IMG/VR virus record: IMGVR_UViG_3300024520_000037
Location: 1-32,274 of that record
Length of the DNA stretch: 32,274 bases
Reading direction: 5' to 3' (one strand)
DNA from: a virus
Every line of letters begins with the position of its first letter. Position 1 is the first letter of the stretch. The position numbers and the translations under genes are program-made. The notes below the pieces were generated by a model. It had not been told where the DNA came from. It did not search any database and worked only from the letters and a program-made list of their open reading frames with translations. This document shows, piece by piece, positions 8,085 through 16,111 of the stretch.

Positions 8085-10394
8085 ATGGCAATTGTAGATA
8101 CACAGTTAATAATTTCACCAGTCATTCGACAGTATTTTACTGATCCGTTGACTCTTCTTCCTGTCGTTGGTTATGTTAATTTTTTTCAGTTAGATAAAAT
8201 TACACCTAAGAATGTATATCAACAGACTGGCGATATTGATAATACTTTTGAGGTTGCCGCAAATCCGGTGGTGCTTGATGCTGCTGGCGCAATTCCTTTC
8301 GTTTTATATCTTTATCCTTTTGATGAAGCTGATGCCACAATAGAAGAATTATATTATGTTGAAGTTAGGCGCACAGCAGATGACAGTCTAGTATTTGCCT
8401 TAGATGATTTTCCGCAGAACTTTGATCAAAGTGGTGGTGGAACTACAGAAACAGATATTACCAATTTATGCCCATCCTATGGTTTTGACCTTCCTGTTTT
8501 CTTCAATTTTTATACTGAAGACAATGAAATGGCGGTCCCAGCCGCGGCAGATTTTTCTACGAATACACAAGATGGAGTGATCCCCGCGTCAGGATGGATA
8601 TGGCAAGCTACAGATTTTACAGCTACCGAGTTTTATTATGAATTTACTGAAATCCCTTTTGGAACTTTAGATGGCAACCCATTATATAAATTAAATTTTA
8701 AAGCCGTTAATAGTGGTGTGGCTCAGGTCTATAATTACTTTGGCTTTGTAGTCTCTACAGGTATAGAGTTGATAGGGAAAACAATTACTTATCAGTTTTT
8801 TGCTCAAGACGCAAGCACTATCCCTGTTACTTCTTTGAATGTTGGAATTGTAGTTGACGAAGGTACATTTATTAATGTTGGATCTATCACGCTAGATAAC
8901 AGTCTTAGTTTAAGAACGTTAACTTTTACAATGCCTGATATTTCTGCGAGTTTTACAGATGATAATCAATATGCTTATTTATGTATAGATCTGCCATTAA
9001 ATCAAGATTATTCTATAGATTTCACAGGTCAATATTGTTATATAGGATCTGATGAAACAATTGCTAGATTGCCAGGGAATAAGGGGTTAACACAATCTCA
9101 GCAGTTTTTTGCGAATAACAATGGAAATATTGTAACCCCGGATCAAGATTATTTAGAAAGTGCCCAACCTTTAACTTTCAAGAAAGGGAAATTAAATTAT
9201 CTTGATCGGGTTGGACATATTTTTCCTACTTCTAAAACTCAAAATTTAATTAATAGGAGTGCAGTTCCTATTAGTGCTGAAACTTTTTTGCGCGGACAAG
9301 TAATTGGCGATACTCTTATGGATCGATATATTGATGATGCTGTAACGAAAAGTATAGCGCAATTTGCATCTGATACTTTTATAATTAGTAGTCCTGTGGC
9401 ATCTGCTTTTGATGTTGAAACCACAAATAAAGTTGCATCCTATACTCCTTGGATTTCAAGCACTCCTAATATTACTATATTTGATAATGGTGGAACTGCC
9501 GATCATGGGCTTACATCGGTTATAAATGGAGGAGATCCAAGCCAAGTAGATATTACATTTTCAGCAAATTATTTAGCTAACATTGAATCTTTTATGTTCC
9601 AATTTAGTGGGCCGATACCGCCGAATGATATTGATAACGCCCAATCAAGAGTTGTTAATAATATGATAGGAACCTATTCACTAGGGCCTTCTATTGTTGA
9701 ACCTGATTTCAATATAAATTCAAATTGTACTATTACTAATGTTGCGCCTGGATCTGCCGGAACTCCAGGAGAATGTACCATACTTTTTGGCGCGGGATTT
9801 ACCACCAATACTATTAAAACTGCGGTGCAACCGGCTGGATATTTAGAGTCTGGAGGTACTGCTTATATAAATTATTTTGCTTATCTGGATTTTGCTACAG
9901 CAAGTCAATCTCCGTCTTTAATGACAGATCCACCGCCTTTTGCAATTCAATTCCATGTGGATAGTGATGGGGTTGATTTACAGGGAGTTACAAATCCTGT
10001 TTTAACAGTAAATCTTGATAGTAGCCAGCTATCAGATTCCACTTATATTGCTTCTCAGCTTAACACAGCAATAAATAATGTGGGGAATTATACTATAACA
10101 GTAAATGCTTTGCCTTCAAACGGAGACACCATTCAAGCATCGACGACTAATACATCTTTTGTTTTTGTTTTTCATGATACAGCACAAGCAAAGCCAACAA
10201 ATCCTTTCCCAAGTTTACACCCAATTTTTATAGAATTTACATCATCAACCACAACTGATGATTTGGCTACGACTATTTCAACAAGTTTTCAAGATGACAT
10301 AAAAGGTATTCCTTCACTTTCTGACTTTGTGGATTCAAGCGGAACAGGTTTGCCTGGTTTGCCATCAACATTAGCATATTATATGTATATTTAG
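8085..10394 (+). CDS. Tailspike/receptor-binding protein with P22-like head-binding domain
   Basis: A 769-aa protein. Residues 1-110 match the layout of the P22 tailspike head-binding domain: an N-terminal strand ending in a TDP-type turn (IRQYFTDPLT), then GYVNFFQLD, a NPVVLDAAGAIPF strand-turn (compare the P22 pattern of strand, DNAAGKI-type turn, strand) and a final YYVEVRRTADDSLVFALDDFPQNF segment. The rest is beta-rich with Ser/Thr/Asn/Gly-rich sequence, suited to a trimeric fibre or spike that binds surface polysaccharide. No catalytic triad of an endorhamnosidase or lyase was identified. It starts the second block of late genes after the moron cassette and has only a weak GGA ribosome site. 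Host-range determinant by inference. Confidence 0.7.
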   Translation: MAIVDTQLIISPVIRQYFTDPLTLLPVVGYVNFFQLDKITPKNVYQQTGDIDNTFEVAANPVVLDAAGAIPFVLYLYPFDEADATIEELYYVEVRRTADDSLVFALDDFPQNFDQSGGGTTETDITNLCPSYGFDLPVFFNFYTEDNEMAVPAAADFSTNTQDGVIPASGWIWQATDFTATEFYYEFTEIPFGTLDGNPLYKLNFKAVNSGVAQVYNYFGFVVSTGIELIGKTITYQFFAQDASTIPVTSLNVGIVVDEGTFINVGSITLDNSLSLRTLTFTMPDISASFTDDNQYAYLCIDLPLNQDYSIDFTGQYCYIGSDETIARLPGNKGLTQSQQFFANNNGNIVTPDQDYLESAQPLTFKKGKLNYLDRVGHIFPTSKTQNLINRSAVPISAETFLRGQVIGDTLMDRYIDDAVTKSIAQFASDTFIISSPVASAFDVETTNKVASYTPWISSTPNITIFDNGGTADHGLTSVINGGDPSQVDITFSANYLANIESFMFQFSGPIPPNDIDNAQSRVVNNMIGTYSLGPSIVEPDFNINSNCTITNVAPGSAGTPGECTILFGAGFTTNTIKTAVQPAGYLESGGTAYINYFAYLDFATASQSPSLMTDPPPFAIQFHVDSDGVDLQGVTNPVLTVNLDSSQLSDSTYIASQLNTAINNVGNYTITVNALPSNGDTIQASTTNTSFVFVFHDTAQAKPTNPFPSLHPIFIEFTSSTTTDDLATTISTSFQDDIKGIPSLSDFVDSSGTGLPGLPSTLAYYMYI

Positions 10395-10403
10395 AGGTTA
10401 AAA

Positions 10404-10745
10404 ATGAAACCATTAGAAGTATTAGTATCAAAAAATAATAGGCAAATCAATGCTATTGAATTTAATGATGCTACTGAAAGTTTTACTGTGAGTTTATTAG
10501 CCAATACGGAATTTACTTTAGCTGTTCCTGCGGGGTCAAAAAAGGTGCGTTTTGCCATTCCAATCGCTTCGACCGTATGGGTTGGCACGAGCCCCGGGAT
10601 TACCTTTCCGGCTGGCGGGACGTCAGTCAATCAAGATGCGGAGCCTAACCCGGGGGTTAGAGTTATTAGGCCAGGAATTGATACTAATTTATACCTTAAA
10701 TCTGATGTGGCGATTATTTTTGCTGTTTTCTTTTATTTGGAATAA
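10404..10745 (+). CDS. Small beta-rich virion protein
   Basis: A 113-aa protein directly after the tailspike, with a good ribosome site (GAGG, seven bases before ATG). It looks like one beta-sandwich: alternating strands with TESFTVSLLA, EFTLAVPAGSKKVRF and VWVGTSPGITFPAGG. Bases 10555-10670 are clearly richer in G and C than the flanks, including the runs CCCCGGG and CCCGGGGG, which suggests separate acquisition or strong constraint. Likely a decoration or fibre-associated protein from position and composition; family not recognised. Confidence 0.6.
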   Translation: MKPLEVLVSKNNRQINAIEFNDATESFTVSLLANTEFTLAVPAGSKKVRFAIPIASTVWVGTSPGITFPAGGTSVNQDAEPNPGVRVIRPGIDTNLYLKSDVAIIFAVFFYLE

Positions 10746-10747
10746 TT

Positions 10748-10909
10748 ATGTTTAATAATTTCTCATTTAATGTTGATTTATTTAATGTTGCTACTTTTAA
10801 TCCTCAAGGTGGTGGGAGTGGCCCGATTACGGGAGTAGTCGAAATTATAGATAATGACGGCGCTTTTATTTTAGATAACGATGGCGTCCAGATAATTGAC
10901 AATGTATAG
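10748..10909 (+). CDS. 53-aa Asn/Phe-rich virion-region protein
   Basis: A short frame filling the gap between two tail genes, in register with the operon and with only a weak GGA ribosome site. The N-terminus is Phe/Asn rich (MFNNFSFNVDLFNVATFN), then a Gly/Ser turn (GGGSG), then a duplicated motif IIDNDGAFILDNDGVQIIDN in which an xDNDG unit repeats. Strand-turn-strand repeats of this kind occur at tips or joints of fibres. I do not recognise the family. The next gene starts nine bases later. Confidence 0.5.
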   Translation: MFNNFSFNVDLFNVATFNPQGGGSGPITGVVEIIDNDGAFILDNDGVQIIDNV

Positions 10910-10917
10910 GTAAAAAA

Positions 10918-12435
10918 ATGGCAACTAGATTTTTGAAAGATATTACTTTTATTCAAAATTCCACTGCAAATGGTGGGATTGCAGGAATAGAGGGGAATAG
11001 TCAAAACATTCCTAATCAAAATATTAATAGTGTAACTTTAAGAGATGACTTGACTGCAAATGATTTTCTTAATGGAACTGGGAGCTATACAACCGTCGCA
11101 GGTGGCGGCGATGTTAGCAGTAATACTGGCACATCTGTTGTTAATACAGTCGCAAAAGCAGTTGATACCTCTGGAAAATTAATTGGTTATGATGCTGAGG
11201 CTATCTTTGGTAATACTGGTCTAACTTTAGAAGGTTCTGTAACAAACCCTAATAAATCTATCGTCGTTAGTGATAATTCAGAATCTCAAGTTTATGCCTT
11301 AGAATATAATTTTGACGGATCTATATCAGACTCTAATTTTACTGGAATACTTGTCCATAGTAATTTTATGACCGGATCAGATTTAGCAGAAATTAGGTTT
11401 GAATATACTAGTTTGGGATGCTGCGGTATAGGTTTTTACACTAGGGTAGACGCAACCCCTTTAACTACAAAAAGACATTTTATACAATATAATGGTGAAT
11501 TTCAGATGTCTGGTGGCTTGGCTTACAAAGGAGTAATAAGCATTAATGCTAATTACTCCTTATTAGCTAGTGTAACAGATAGCGATTATGGCGTATTTTT
11601 TGTAAATTTAACTGCCAACAGAACTTGTAATTTACCGCAATTAAGTGGCGATGGCTTAATTGGTGGTGACGAATTTGAAATACAAGGTGATGGGTCTCTG
11701 TCTGGAACTGCATCTATTATTATATCCCCGAACGGAACTGATACAATTGAAGGCGTCAACGCTGATATCACATTAAAGGCCCCTTGGGATGGTTTAACGT
11801 TAAAAGTTTCAGCAGATAAATCGACTTGGATTGTACAAACTAAACTACGAAACACCTCTACATCACCTACAGATAACAATTTTACTACAATAGATGGAAA
11901 ACACGGGATAAAAGACTCTGGTTACAATGCAAACAATTTTGCTACCCCTTATTATACAGCTAGAAATAATACTACTAATAATTATGATAATTCTACATAT
12001 GGTACAATTCCAGGCTCAGAAGGTGATATACAATGGGAAGGTGGAAACAAACAGTTTAGATTAAACATGTCATCTTATTTTTCAACCAACCCAAATGCCA
12101 CAGAGTTCTTTTGCACTGTAAATACAATAATTAGAACGGCGTCGGGGGGGGCTAGAGATTTTGAGGATTCATTTACTTTTCAAAAAGTAGATGGTAATCA
12201 ACAATATTTTAATAGCGCCGATACTACAGCACCTTTAAATTCTTTTTTTCAGATATTAGCAGATGGTGATTATTGGAAAATTGAAGTGATATCAAAGATG
12301 CCAGATAATGGAATTGATCCAGAAAGTGCATTTAAAGAAATTTCTCATGTGAGAGGAGTTAGATCTAATAATTCTGCTATCAGTGGTGGAAGCGATGTTT
12401 TAGAGGTCTATTATGATTATAAACGAATTAGTTAG
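10918..12435 (+). CDS. Tail fibre-like protein
   Basis: A 505-aa protein with AGGT six bases before ATG. The N-terminus (residues 1-60) has the pattern FLKDITFIQNST...NQNINSVTLRDDLTANDFL, typical of a fibre attachment segment. A central domain (about residues 205-310) has the strand pattern NRTCNLPQLSGDG...FEIQGDGSLSG...IIISPNGTDTIEG...STWIVQ; this glycine-turn beta domain is frequent in phage fibres and recurs in the next gene. The C-terminal half is beta-rich and ends in an aromatic strand. A run of eight G at 12144-12151 lies inside the coding sequence, unusual for this AT-rich DNA and a possible slippage site. Probable adhesin or part of a branched receptor-binding complex. Confidence 0.6.
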   Translation: MATRFLKDITFIQNSTANGGIAGIEGNSQNIPNQNINSVTLRDDLTANDFLNGTGSYTTVAGGGDVSSNTGTSVVNTVAKAVDTSGKLIGYDAEAIFGNTGLTLEGSVTNPNKSIVVSDNSESQVYALEYNFDGSISDSNFTGILVHSNFMTGSDLAEIRFEYTSLGCCGIGFYTRVDATPLTTKRHFIQYNGEFQMSGGLAYKGVISINANYSLLASVTDSDYGVFFVNLTANRTCNLPQLSGDGLIGGDEFEIQGDGSLSGTASIIISPNGTDTIEGVNADITLKAPWDGLTLKVSADKSTWIVQTKLRNTSTSPTDNNFTTIDGKHGIKDSGYNANNFATPYYTARNNTTNNYDNSTYGTIPGSEGDIQWEGGNKQFRLNMSSYFSTNPNATEFFCTVNTIIRTASGGARDFEDSFTFQKVDGNQQYFNSADTTAPLNSFFQILADGDYWKIEVISKMPDNGIDPESAFKEISHVRGVRSNNSAISGGSDVLEVYYDYKRIS

Positions 12436-12447
12436 AGATTATTAAAT

Positions 12448-13764
12448 ATGAGTATTTTAACTTATAGTGGAGCAGTTCCAAGCGCTGTTTCTGGAACATT
12501 TCAAACAGATGGCGAGAGTTATATTGCGGTTGATACAAGCACGATTGTTACAACTGTTACGCTCAGTTCAAAAGATATTGCAGACAAATCAAGGCGGTTT
12601 GTCATCGGTGATATATCCGGAAATGCCGCGACAAATAATATTACTGTTAATACAGAAGGAGCGCAGACAATTAATGGTCAATCTAGCATTGTCATTGACC
12701 AAAATAATGGCTCAGTTGAATTATATAATTATGAAGGTGATTTATATTTGTTAGAAAGCGGTGGGGTATCATTAAACACTCAAGCGGGGTGGGATGAAGT
12801 TTTAACTGCATCTACGCAAACACAGCAAGAAGTAAGCGTTATCGATACGCCTATAACAATTAGTTTCTCAACTTCTTTAGTTACGGAATCAGATTTAACC
12901 TTAGATTCATCAGGTAATTTTACTATTACAAACGGCGGTCTTTATGAATTTTTTCCTTTTCTTGCAACGAGTAAAAAAATCAACGGTACAACAGCATTAA
13001 GATATTATATCGAATTAAAAATTAACGGTACAACCGAAAATATATGGAGATATGAACTTGCTCAACAAATTGATTCATCTGAAGCTTTTCCACATATTGC
13101 ACCATTTAAAATAGTATTACAAAATTCAGATATAGTTACATTTACTTTAGTTCAAACAACAGGTGATCCAACTACCATCCCCATTATCTTACGTCCTCAA
13201 GATGACACTCCGACAGTAACAGCATCTCCCTCAGCATCTATAAGAGTCTGGAAACAATCTCCTGTAAATGCTTTGCCGCCAGAATTTGTACAAGATTATA
13301 CTTCTACAACTCTTGTGCAAGTTCCTAGTATAGATAATACTTATCAACAAGTTAATTTTGGGGCGGATAAGGGAACATCTAGTGATGCGGTTTCATTAAC
13401 CTCCAATAGATGGACTTTTCATCAATCTGGCATATATAACGTTAGAGTGCAAGGGGTTATTGCTCGCGATCAATCAACGGGAACAGAGAACTTAATATTG
13501 AAACCTGTAACCAGTGACGGGGTTATTTTTACAAACTTAACAACGCCTTTTATTTCTACACTAGAAAACAATACTGATCGTGAAATGTATACATTCACGA
13601 TAACAAAATATTTTTCTATAAATGATACTCTCGAATTTCAATATTTAATAGATAATGTCACAGGGGATGCGGATATCGGATTATACCAAGTAGACCCGGC
13701 AATTACTGGTGCCGGAACAATACCTTCTGCTTATTGCAGAATAGAAAAACTTCAACTTCAATAA
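12448..13764 (+). CDS. Fibre-like protein with two C1q/TNF-like jelly-roll domains
   Basis: A 438-aa protein. Residues 20-108 form the same type of domain as in the preceding gene: strands around a RRFVIGDISGNAATNNITV core, then AQTINGQSSIVIDQN and LYNYEGDLYLLESG. Residues 115-270 and 285-438 look like two copies of a C1q/TNF-type jelly roll, each with the pattern strand, FTITNGGLYEFF or FHQSGIYNVRV, polar strands, and a late hydrophobic strand. Such heads often bind sugars or proteins. It lies 12 bases after the preceding fibre gene. No enzymatic motif seen. Confidence 0.6.
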   Translation: MSILTYSGAVPSAVSGTFQTDGESYIAVDTSTIVTTVTLSSKDIADKSRRFVIGDISGNAATNNITVNTEGAQTINGQSSIVIDQNNGSVELYNYEGDLYLLESGGVSLNTQAGWDEVLTASTQTQQEVSVIDTPITISFSTSLVTESDLTLDSSGNFTITNGGLYEFFPFLATSKKINGTTALRYYIELKINGTTENIWRYELAQQIDSSEAFPHIAPFKIVLQNSDIVTFTLVQTTGDPTTIPIILRPQDDTPTVTASPSASIRVWKQSPVNALPPEFVQDYTSTTLVQVPSIDNTYQQVNFGADKGTSSDAVSLTSNRWTFHQSGIYNVRVQGVIARDQSTGTENLILKPVTSDGVIFTNLTTPFISTLENNTDREMYTFTITKYFSINDTLEFQYLIDNVTGDADIGLYQVDPAITGAGTIPSAYCRIEKLQLQ

Positions 13765-13781
13765 AATAAAGAGATAAAATT

Positions 13782-14198
13782 ATGACAATACCAATCAATG
13801 AATTTGCAGAAATACTAGAAAGTGTATGCTATAAAAATACTACACTGTGCCAACTAAAAGATGGCGATATTCATATCGGCGATATTATCTGGGATAACAC
13901 ACAACGAACAATATCTTTTAAATGTATCATGCCATGCGTAGTAACTTTCGCTGGAGAGGTTGTTGTTAATAACTCGGTAACATATTATGATGGCGATAGA
14001 AATGTTTCATCCGGTGAAGTACTTGGCTTGAATGGGAATATGCCTTTTTTGAATACTAAAGATTATGACTCTTTGAAAAATGCAACATTTTGGTATTCTG
14101 ATACAAAAGGAATAACATTAGATTCAATATGCTTTAGATTGCCTAAAAACAAAACACAAGTAATGATTAAAGCTGACGATATCGCTGTTAGGGGATAA
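13782..14198 (+). CDS. Hypothetical protein at the end of the late operon
   Basis: A 138-aa soluble-looking protein with AGAGA before the ATG. Beta-strand pattern throughout, for example DIIWDNTQRTISFKCIMPCVVTFAGEVVVNN. It holds four cysteines, which is unusual for a virion protein of this phage. It is the last plus-strand gene before the convergent lysis-type cassette. A 7-bp hairpin (14201-14218) follows. Possibly a further fibre component or chaperone; family not recognised. Confidence 0.55.
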   Translation: MTIPINEFAEILESVCYKNTTLCQLKDGDIHIGDIIWDNTQRTISFKCIMPCVVTFAGEVVVNNSVTYYDGDRNVSSGEVLGLNGNMPFLNTKDYDSLKNATFWYSDTKGITLDSICFRLPKNKTQVMIKADDIAVRG

Positions 14199-14199
14199 A

Positions 14200-14574
14200 T
14201 TAAAGTTGTCGAACTTTAGTAATGGTTCTTTTGCTTTTTCGGTAAGCCCTAAAACGATTAAACATATTCTTAAACGGGCGAAAAGCTAGGAGCATAACGA
14301 AGGCCATCCAGAAAGCACGTTCTATCCATGATACGTCATCTACAGTGTTATGTATGCTAACTGACTCAGGCTGGTTGATTTCCGTAGAATCACGGCTTAT
14401 ACGCCCTTCGTTGCCGTCTGAGCTTTGATTACTTCCCACTGTAGTAGTTGCTACCTTATCGCCGATTTGACCATCTAATGAAACCCCTTTCCCAAGTGGT
14501 AACATCCCTAGCAATGCGCTGCAACCTGAAAGAGTGAGCAAAAGTGTTGAGCTAATAAGTAGGGATTTAAACAT
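14200..14574 (-). CDS. Lipoprotein with C-terminal membrane helix (u-spanin-like candidate)
   Basis: A 124-aa protein with a signal peptide ending in the lipobox LSGC (Cys18). After processing it would carry a lipid anchor, a polar Ser/Thr/Asn-rich middle (residues 28-80), a predicted membrane helix at about 83-98 (IERAFWMAFVMLLAF) and a strongly basic tail of 26 residues. A lipid anchor at one end and a membrane helix at the other is the layout of unimolecular spanins, which fuse inner and outer membranes in the last step of lysis; some other phage lysis-region lipoproteins share this shape. It abuts the upstream membrane gene, and AAGGAC serves as ribosome site. Spanin function is inferred. 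Confidence 0.6.
   Translation of the reverse strand: MFKSLLISSTLLLTLSGCSALLGMLPLGKGVSLDGQIGDKVATTTVGSNQSSDGNEGRISRDSTEINQPESVSIHNTVDDVSWIERAFWMAFVMLLAFRPFKNMFNRFRAYRKSKRTITKVRQL
14201..14218. other. 7-bp hairpin between convergent genes
   Basis: TAAAGTT, loop GTCG, AACTTTA: a perfect inverted repeat at the meeting point of the plus-strand late operon and the minus-strand lysis-type cassette. It has no T-run, so it may be only a weak bidirectional terminator or RNA end stabiliser. Confidence 0.4.
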
Positions 14575-15015
14575 TTATTTGTCCTTTTTTTCAGGGAGGA
14601 GCGTTTTATTTTCTTCGTTTGTTAAGTCGTGCTGGTTTACTTCATATAGCAACTCCTCTACATCCTTTAGCCTTCCAGAGATATCGCCGATTTGCCCCTC
14701 GTCTTTAGTATTATATTGCTGCTGAATATGATATTCGTCGTCTTTTCTCTGAATGTATGCAACCCAATCTTCACGCTTAACCGTCGATCTCATCTGAACT
14801 TGTAAATTGTCAGACTTGATCTCGTTCCTCATAACAATAGGGGTTATTTCATTGATTTTGGACAGATTAGAATTGCTTAACTCATCCATTTTGGCGAAAA
14901 AATCTATCCCCCATCCGGACACAATAATAAAAGCAAACCCTATAAATCCGAAAAGCCCTTCTTTTTTATGGGAAGCGGTAAAAGTTTTTAGAAATTTTAA
15001 AACGTATACAAACAT
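14575..15015 (-). CDS. Membrane-anchored coiled-coil protein in the lysis-type cassette
   Basis: A 146-aa protein with one N-terminal membrane helix (about residues 18-36, GLFGFIGFAFIIVSGWGI) and a long charged, helical remainder with heptad-like spacing (IQRKDDEYHIQQQYN, GRLKDVEELLYEV). The shape fits an inner-membrane spanin or a pinholin-like regulator. The gene ends exactly where the lipoprotein gene begins, so the two are co-translated. A good promoter lies at 15048-15076. No endolysin gene was recognised nearby. Function inferred from topology and neighbour only. Confidence 0.6.
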   Translation of the reverse strand: MFVYVLKFLKTFTASHKKEGLFGFIGFAFIIVSGWGIDFFAKMDELSNSNLSKINEITPIVMRNEIKSDNLQVQMRSTVKREDWVAYIQRKDDEYHIQQQYNTKDEGQIGDISGRLKDVEELLYEVNQHDLTNEENKTLLPEKKDK

Positions 15016-15047
15016 ATGCCTGGCGGCACCTATCTAGTAAAAATAGA

Positions 15048-15076
15048 ATTTTATCATCCATTGATTGTTTTATCAA
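15048..15076 (-). promoter_or_regulatory. Promoter for the lysis-type cassette
   Basis: On the minus strand: -35 TTGATA (15071-15076), 17-base spacer, -10 TAAAAT (15048-15053), placed 33 bases before the ATG of the membrane-protein gene. Nothing else is seen in the intergenic stretch. Confidence 0.55.
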
Positions 15077-15105
15077 ATTTGCTTGTATTTCTTAGGTTTT
15101 TATAA

Positions 15106-15390
15106 TTAGTGCATATTCCAGTTATTAATGAAAAACTTGCCTTGTTTGATAGCGGTATCTAGAGAAATCTTCATTGCCATCTCTCTAGCCACTGGTTCAG
15201 TTTTAGCTTGTAATCTGCATTCGCTTTCTGATTCAAGTATTCTATGTAAAAAATCACCTTTTTTTGATTTCTTAAGTCCAAAATCTAAATTTTCATCATA
15301 TTTATCATGTAGTTGTCTAAGAATAAATGAAATATATTCACATATTTCATCAAGCTCTTCTTTGGTTATCTTAATATTTTCAACTGTCAT
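15106..15390 (-). CDS. 94-aa hypothetical protein
   Basis: The start at 15390 is chosen because GGAGG stands six bases before that ATG; the frame is open further upstream but that part overlaps the preceding gene. The product is soluble and highly charged, with helices around TKEELDEICEYISFILRQL and a basic stretch FGLKKSKKGDF. No motif recognised. It overlaps the preceding gene by 11 bases and is the last gene of the leftward early block before the lysis-type promoter. Confidence 0.55.
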   Translation of the reverse strand: MTVENIKITKEELDEICEYISFILRQLHDKYDENLDFGLKKSKKGDFLHRILESESECRLQAKTEPVAREMAMKISLDTAIKQGKFFINNWNMH

Positions 15391-15586
15391 TTTCATCCTC
15401 CCAAAATCCTTCACTTTTAAAAGTATCATATAGATATTTAAAAAATATCTTGTCATTCCCGTATGATTTATCCGCTAAATTCTTAATGTCTCTTTCATAA
15501 GGATTTGTAGCTAGAAATAATTCAACTAGCATCTCATATGCTTCTGAACTATGAATGTATGAGCAATTAGTTTTTAACTTTATCAT
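15380..15586 (-). CDS. 68-aa hypothetical protein
   Basis: A small acidic helical protein containing YEMLVELFLATNPYERDIKNLA and a Trp near the end. It starts 20 bases inside the end of the nuclease gene and overlaps the following gene, so all three are translated from one message. No family recognised. Confidence 0.5.
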   Translation of the reverse strand: MIKLKTNCSYIHSSEAYEMLVELFLATNPYERDIKNLADKSYGNDKIFFKYLYDTFKSEGFWEDENDS

Positions 15587-15923
15587 TCAAATCGCCTGCT
15601 TTTAATATCTTAAAAAAATCATCTGATGACATGGTAACTCTCCAAGGTTGATGTGATCTCTTATGAGCAACTAATGGCATTTTCCCTTTTGCATCTTTTT
15701 TTGCTTGAGAAAAAGCAAGTTCTAGATTTAATTTTTCAACGAACTTAACTTCAAAATGAATAGATTCTAACGATTCGCATGCCACATCTGGGGTTCCCTT
15801 TGGGCTATTACCACAGAATTGAGATGTTCTGTAAGCATCATCATAGCCATGTTTTATAAGAACGTCTCGCCACATGCGCTCTCCTCTGCCCCCTTTTTTA
15901 TTACTGTTTATGCGCTTTTTCAT
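15567..15923 (-). CDS. PD-(D/E)XK nuclease, Holliday-junction-resolvase-like
   Basis: A 118-aa protein with the signature order of small resolvase/VRR-type nucleases: KGGRGERMW (Glu15) at the start, SPKGTPDV (Asp46) in the middle, FEVK (Glu58 and Lys60) after it, and Gln73 in the following helix (AFSQAKKDA), then PLVAHKRSHQPWRVTM. These are the metal-binding and catalytic positions of the fold. It would resolve recombination or replication branches before packaging, in line with the exonuclease, ERF and SSB genes upstream on the same strand. It starts four bases after the stop of a 49-aa gene. Confidence 0.7.
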   Translation of the reverse strand: MKKRINSNKKGGRGERMWRDVLIKHGYDDAYRTSQFCGNSPKGTPDVACESLESIHFEVKFVEKLNLELAFSQAKKDAKGKMPLVAHKRSHQPWRVTMSSDDFFKILKAGDLNDKVKN

Positions 15924-15926
15924 CTA

Positions 15927-16076
15927 TTAAAACTTAAAAATATTATTAATAACTTCTTTTTCATACTTCTTTATCCTTTCTTGGATGTCAGATGATGTGC
16001 TTTTAGCCTGATTTTTTCTTACTGCATCAAGATACTCTGACACCATGATTTTATGTGATTCGTTTGTATTTAACAT
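15927..16076 (-). CDS. 49-aa hypothetical protein (paralogue of the gene at 16425-16577)
   Basis: A frame too short for most gene callers but with GAGG eight to nine bases before ATG and a tight fit to the nuclease start. Its C-terminal half, IQERIKKYEKEVINNIFKF, aligns with EVQRRLEKYEMKLNKILGF in the 50-aa protein at 16425-16577, including the RxxKYE core. Helical throughout. The two paralogues flank the heptad-repeat gene. Role unknown. Confidence 0.55.
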   Translation of the reverse strand: MLNTNESHKIMVSEYLDAVRKNQAKSTSSDIQERIKKYEKEVINNIFKF

Positions 16077-16111
16077 AATTATATCCTCTAAAAAACTGTT
16101 ATAAATCTAAT

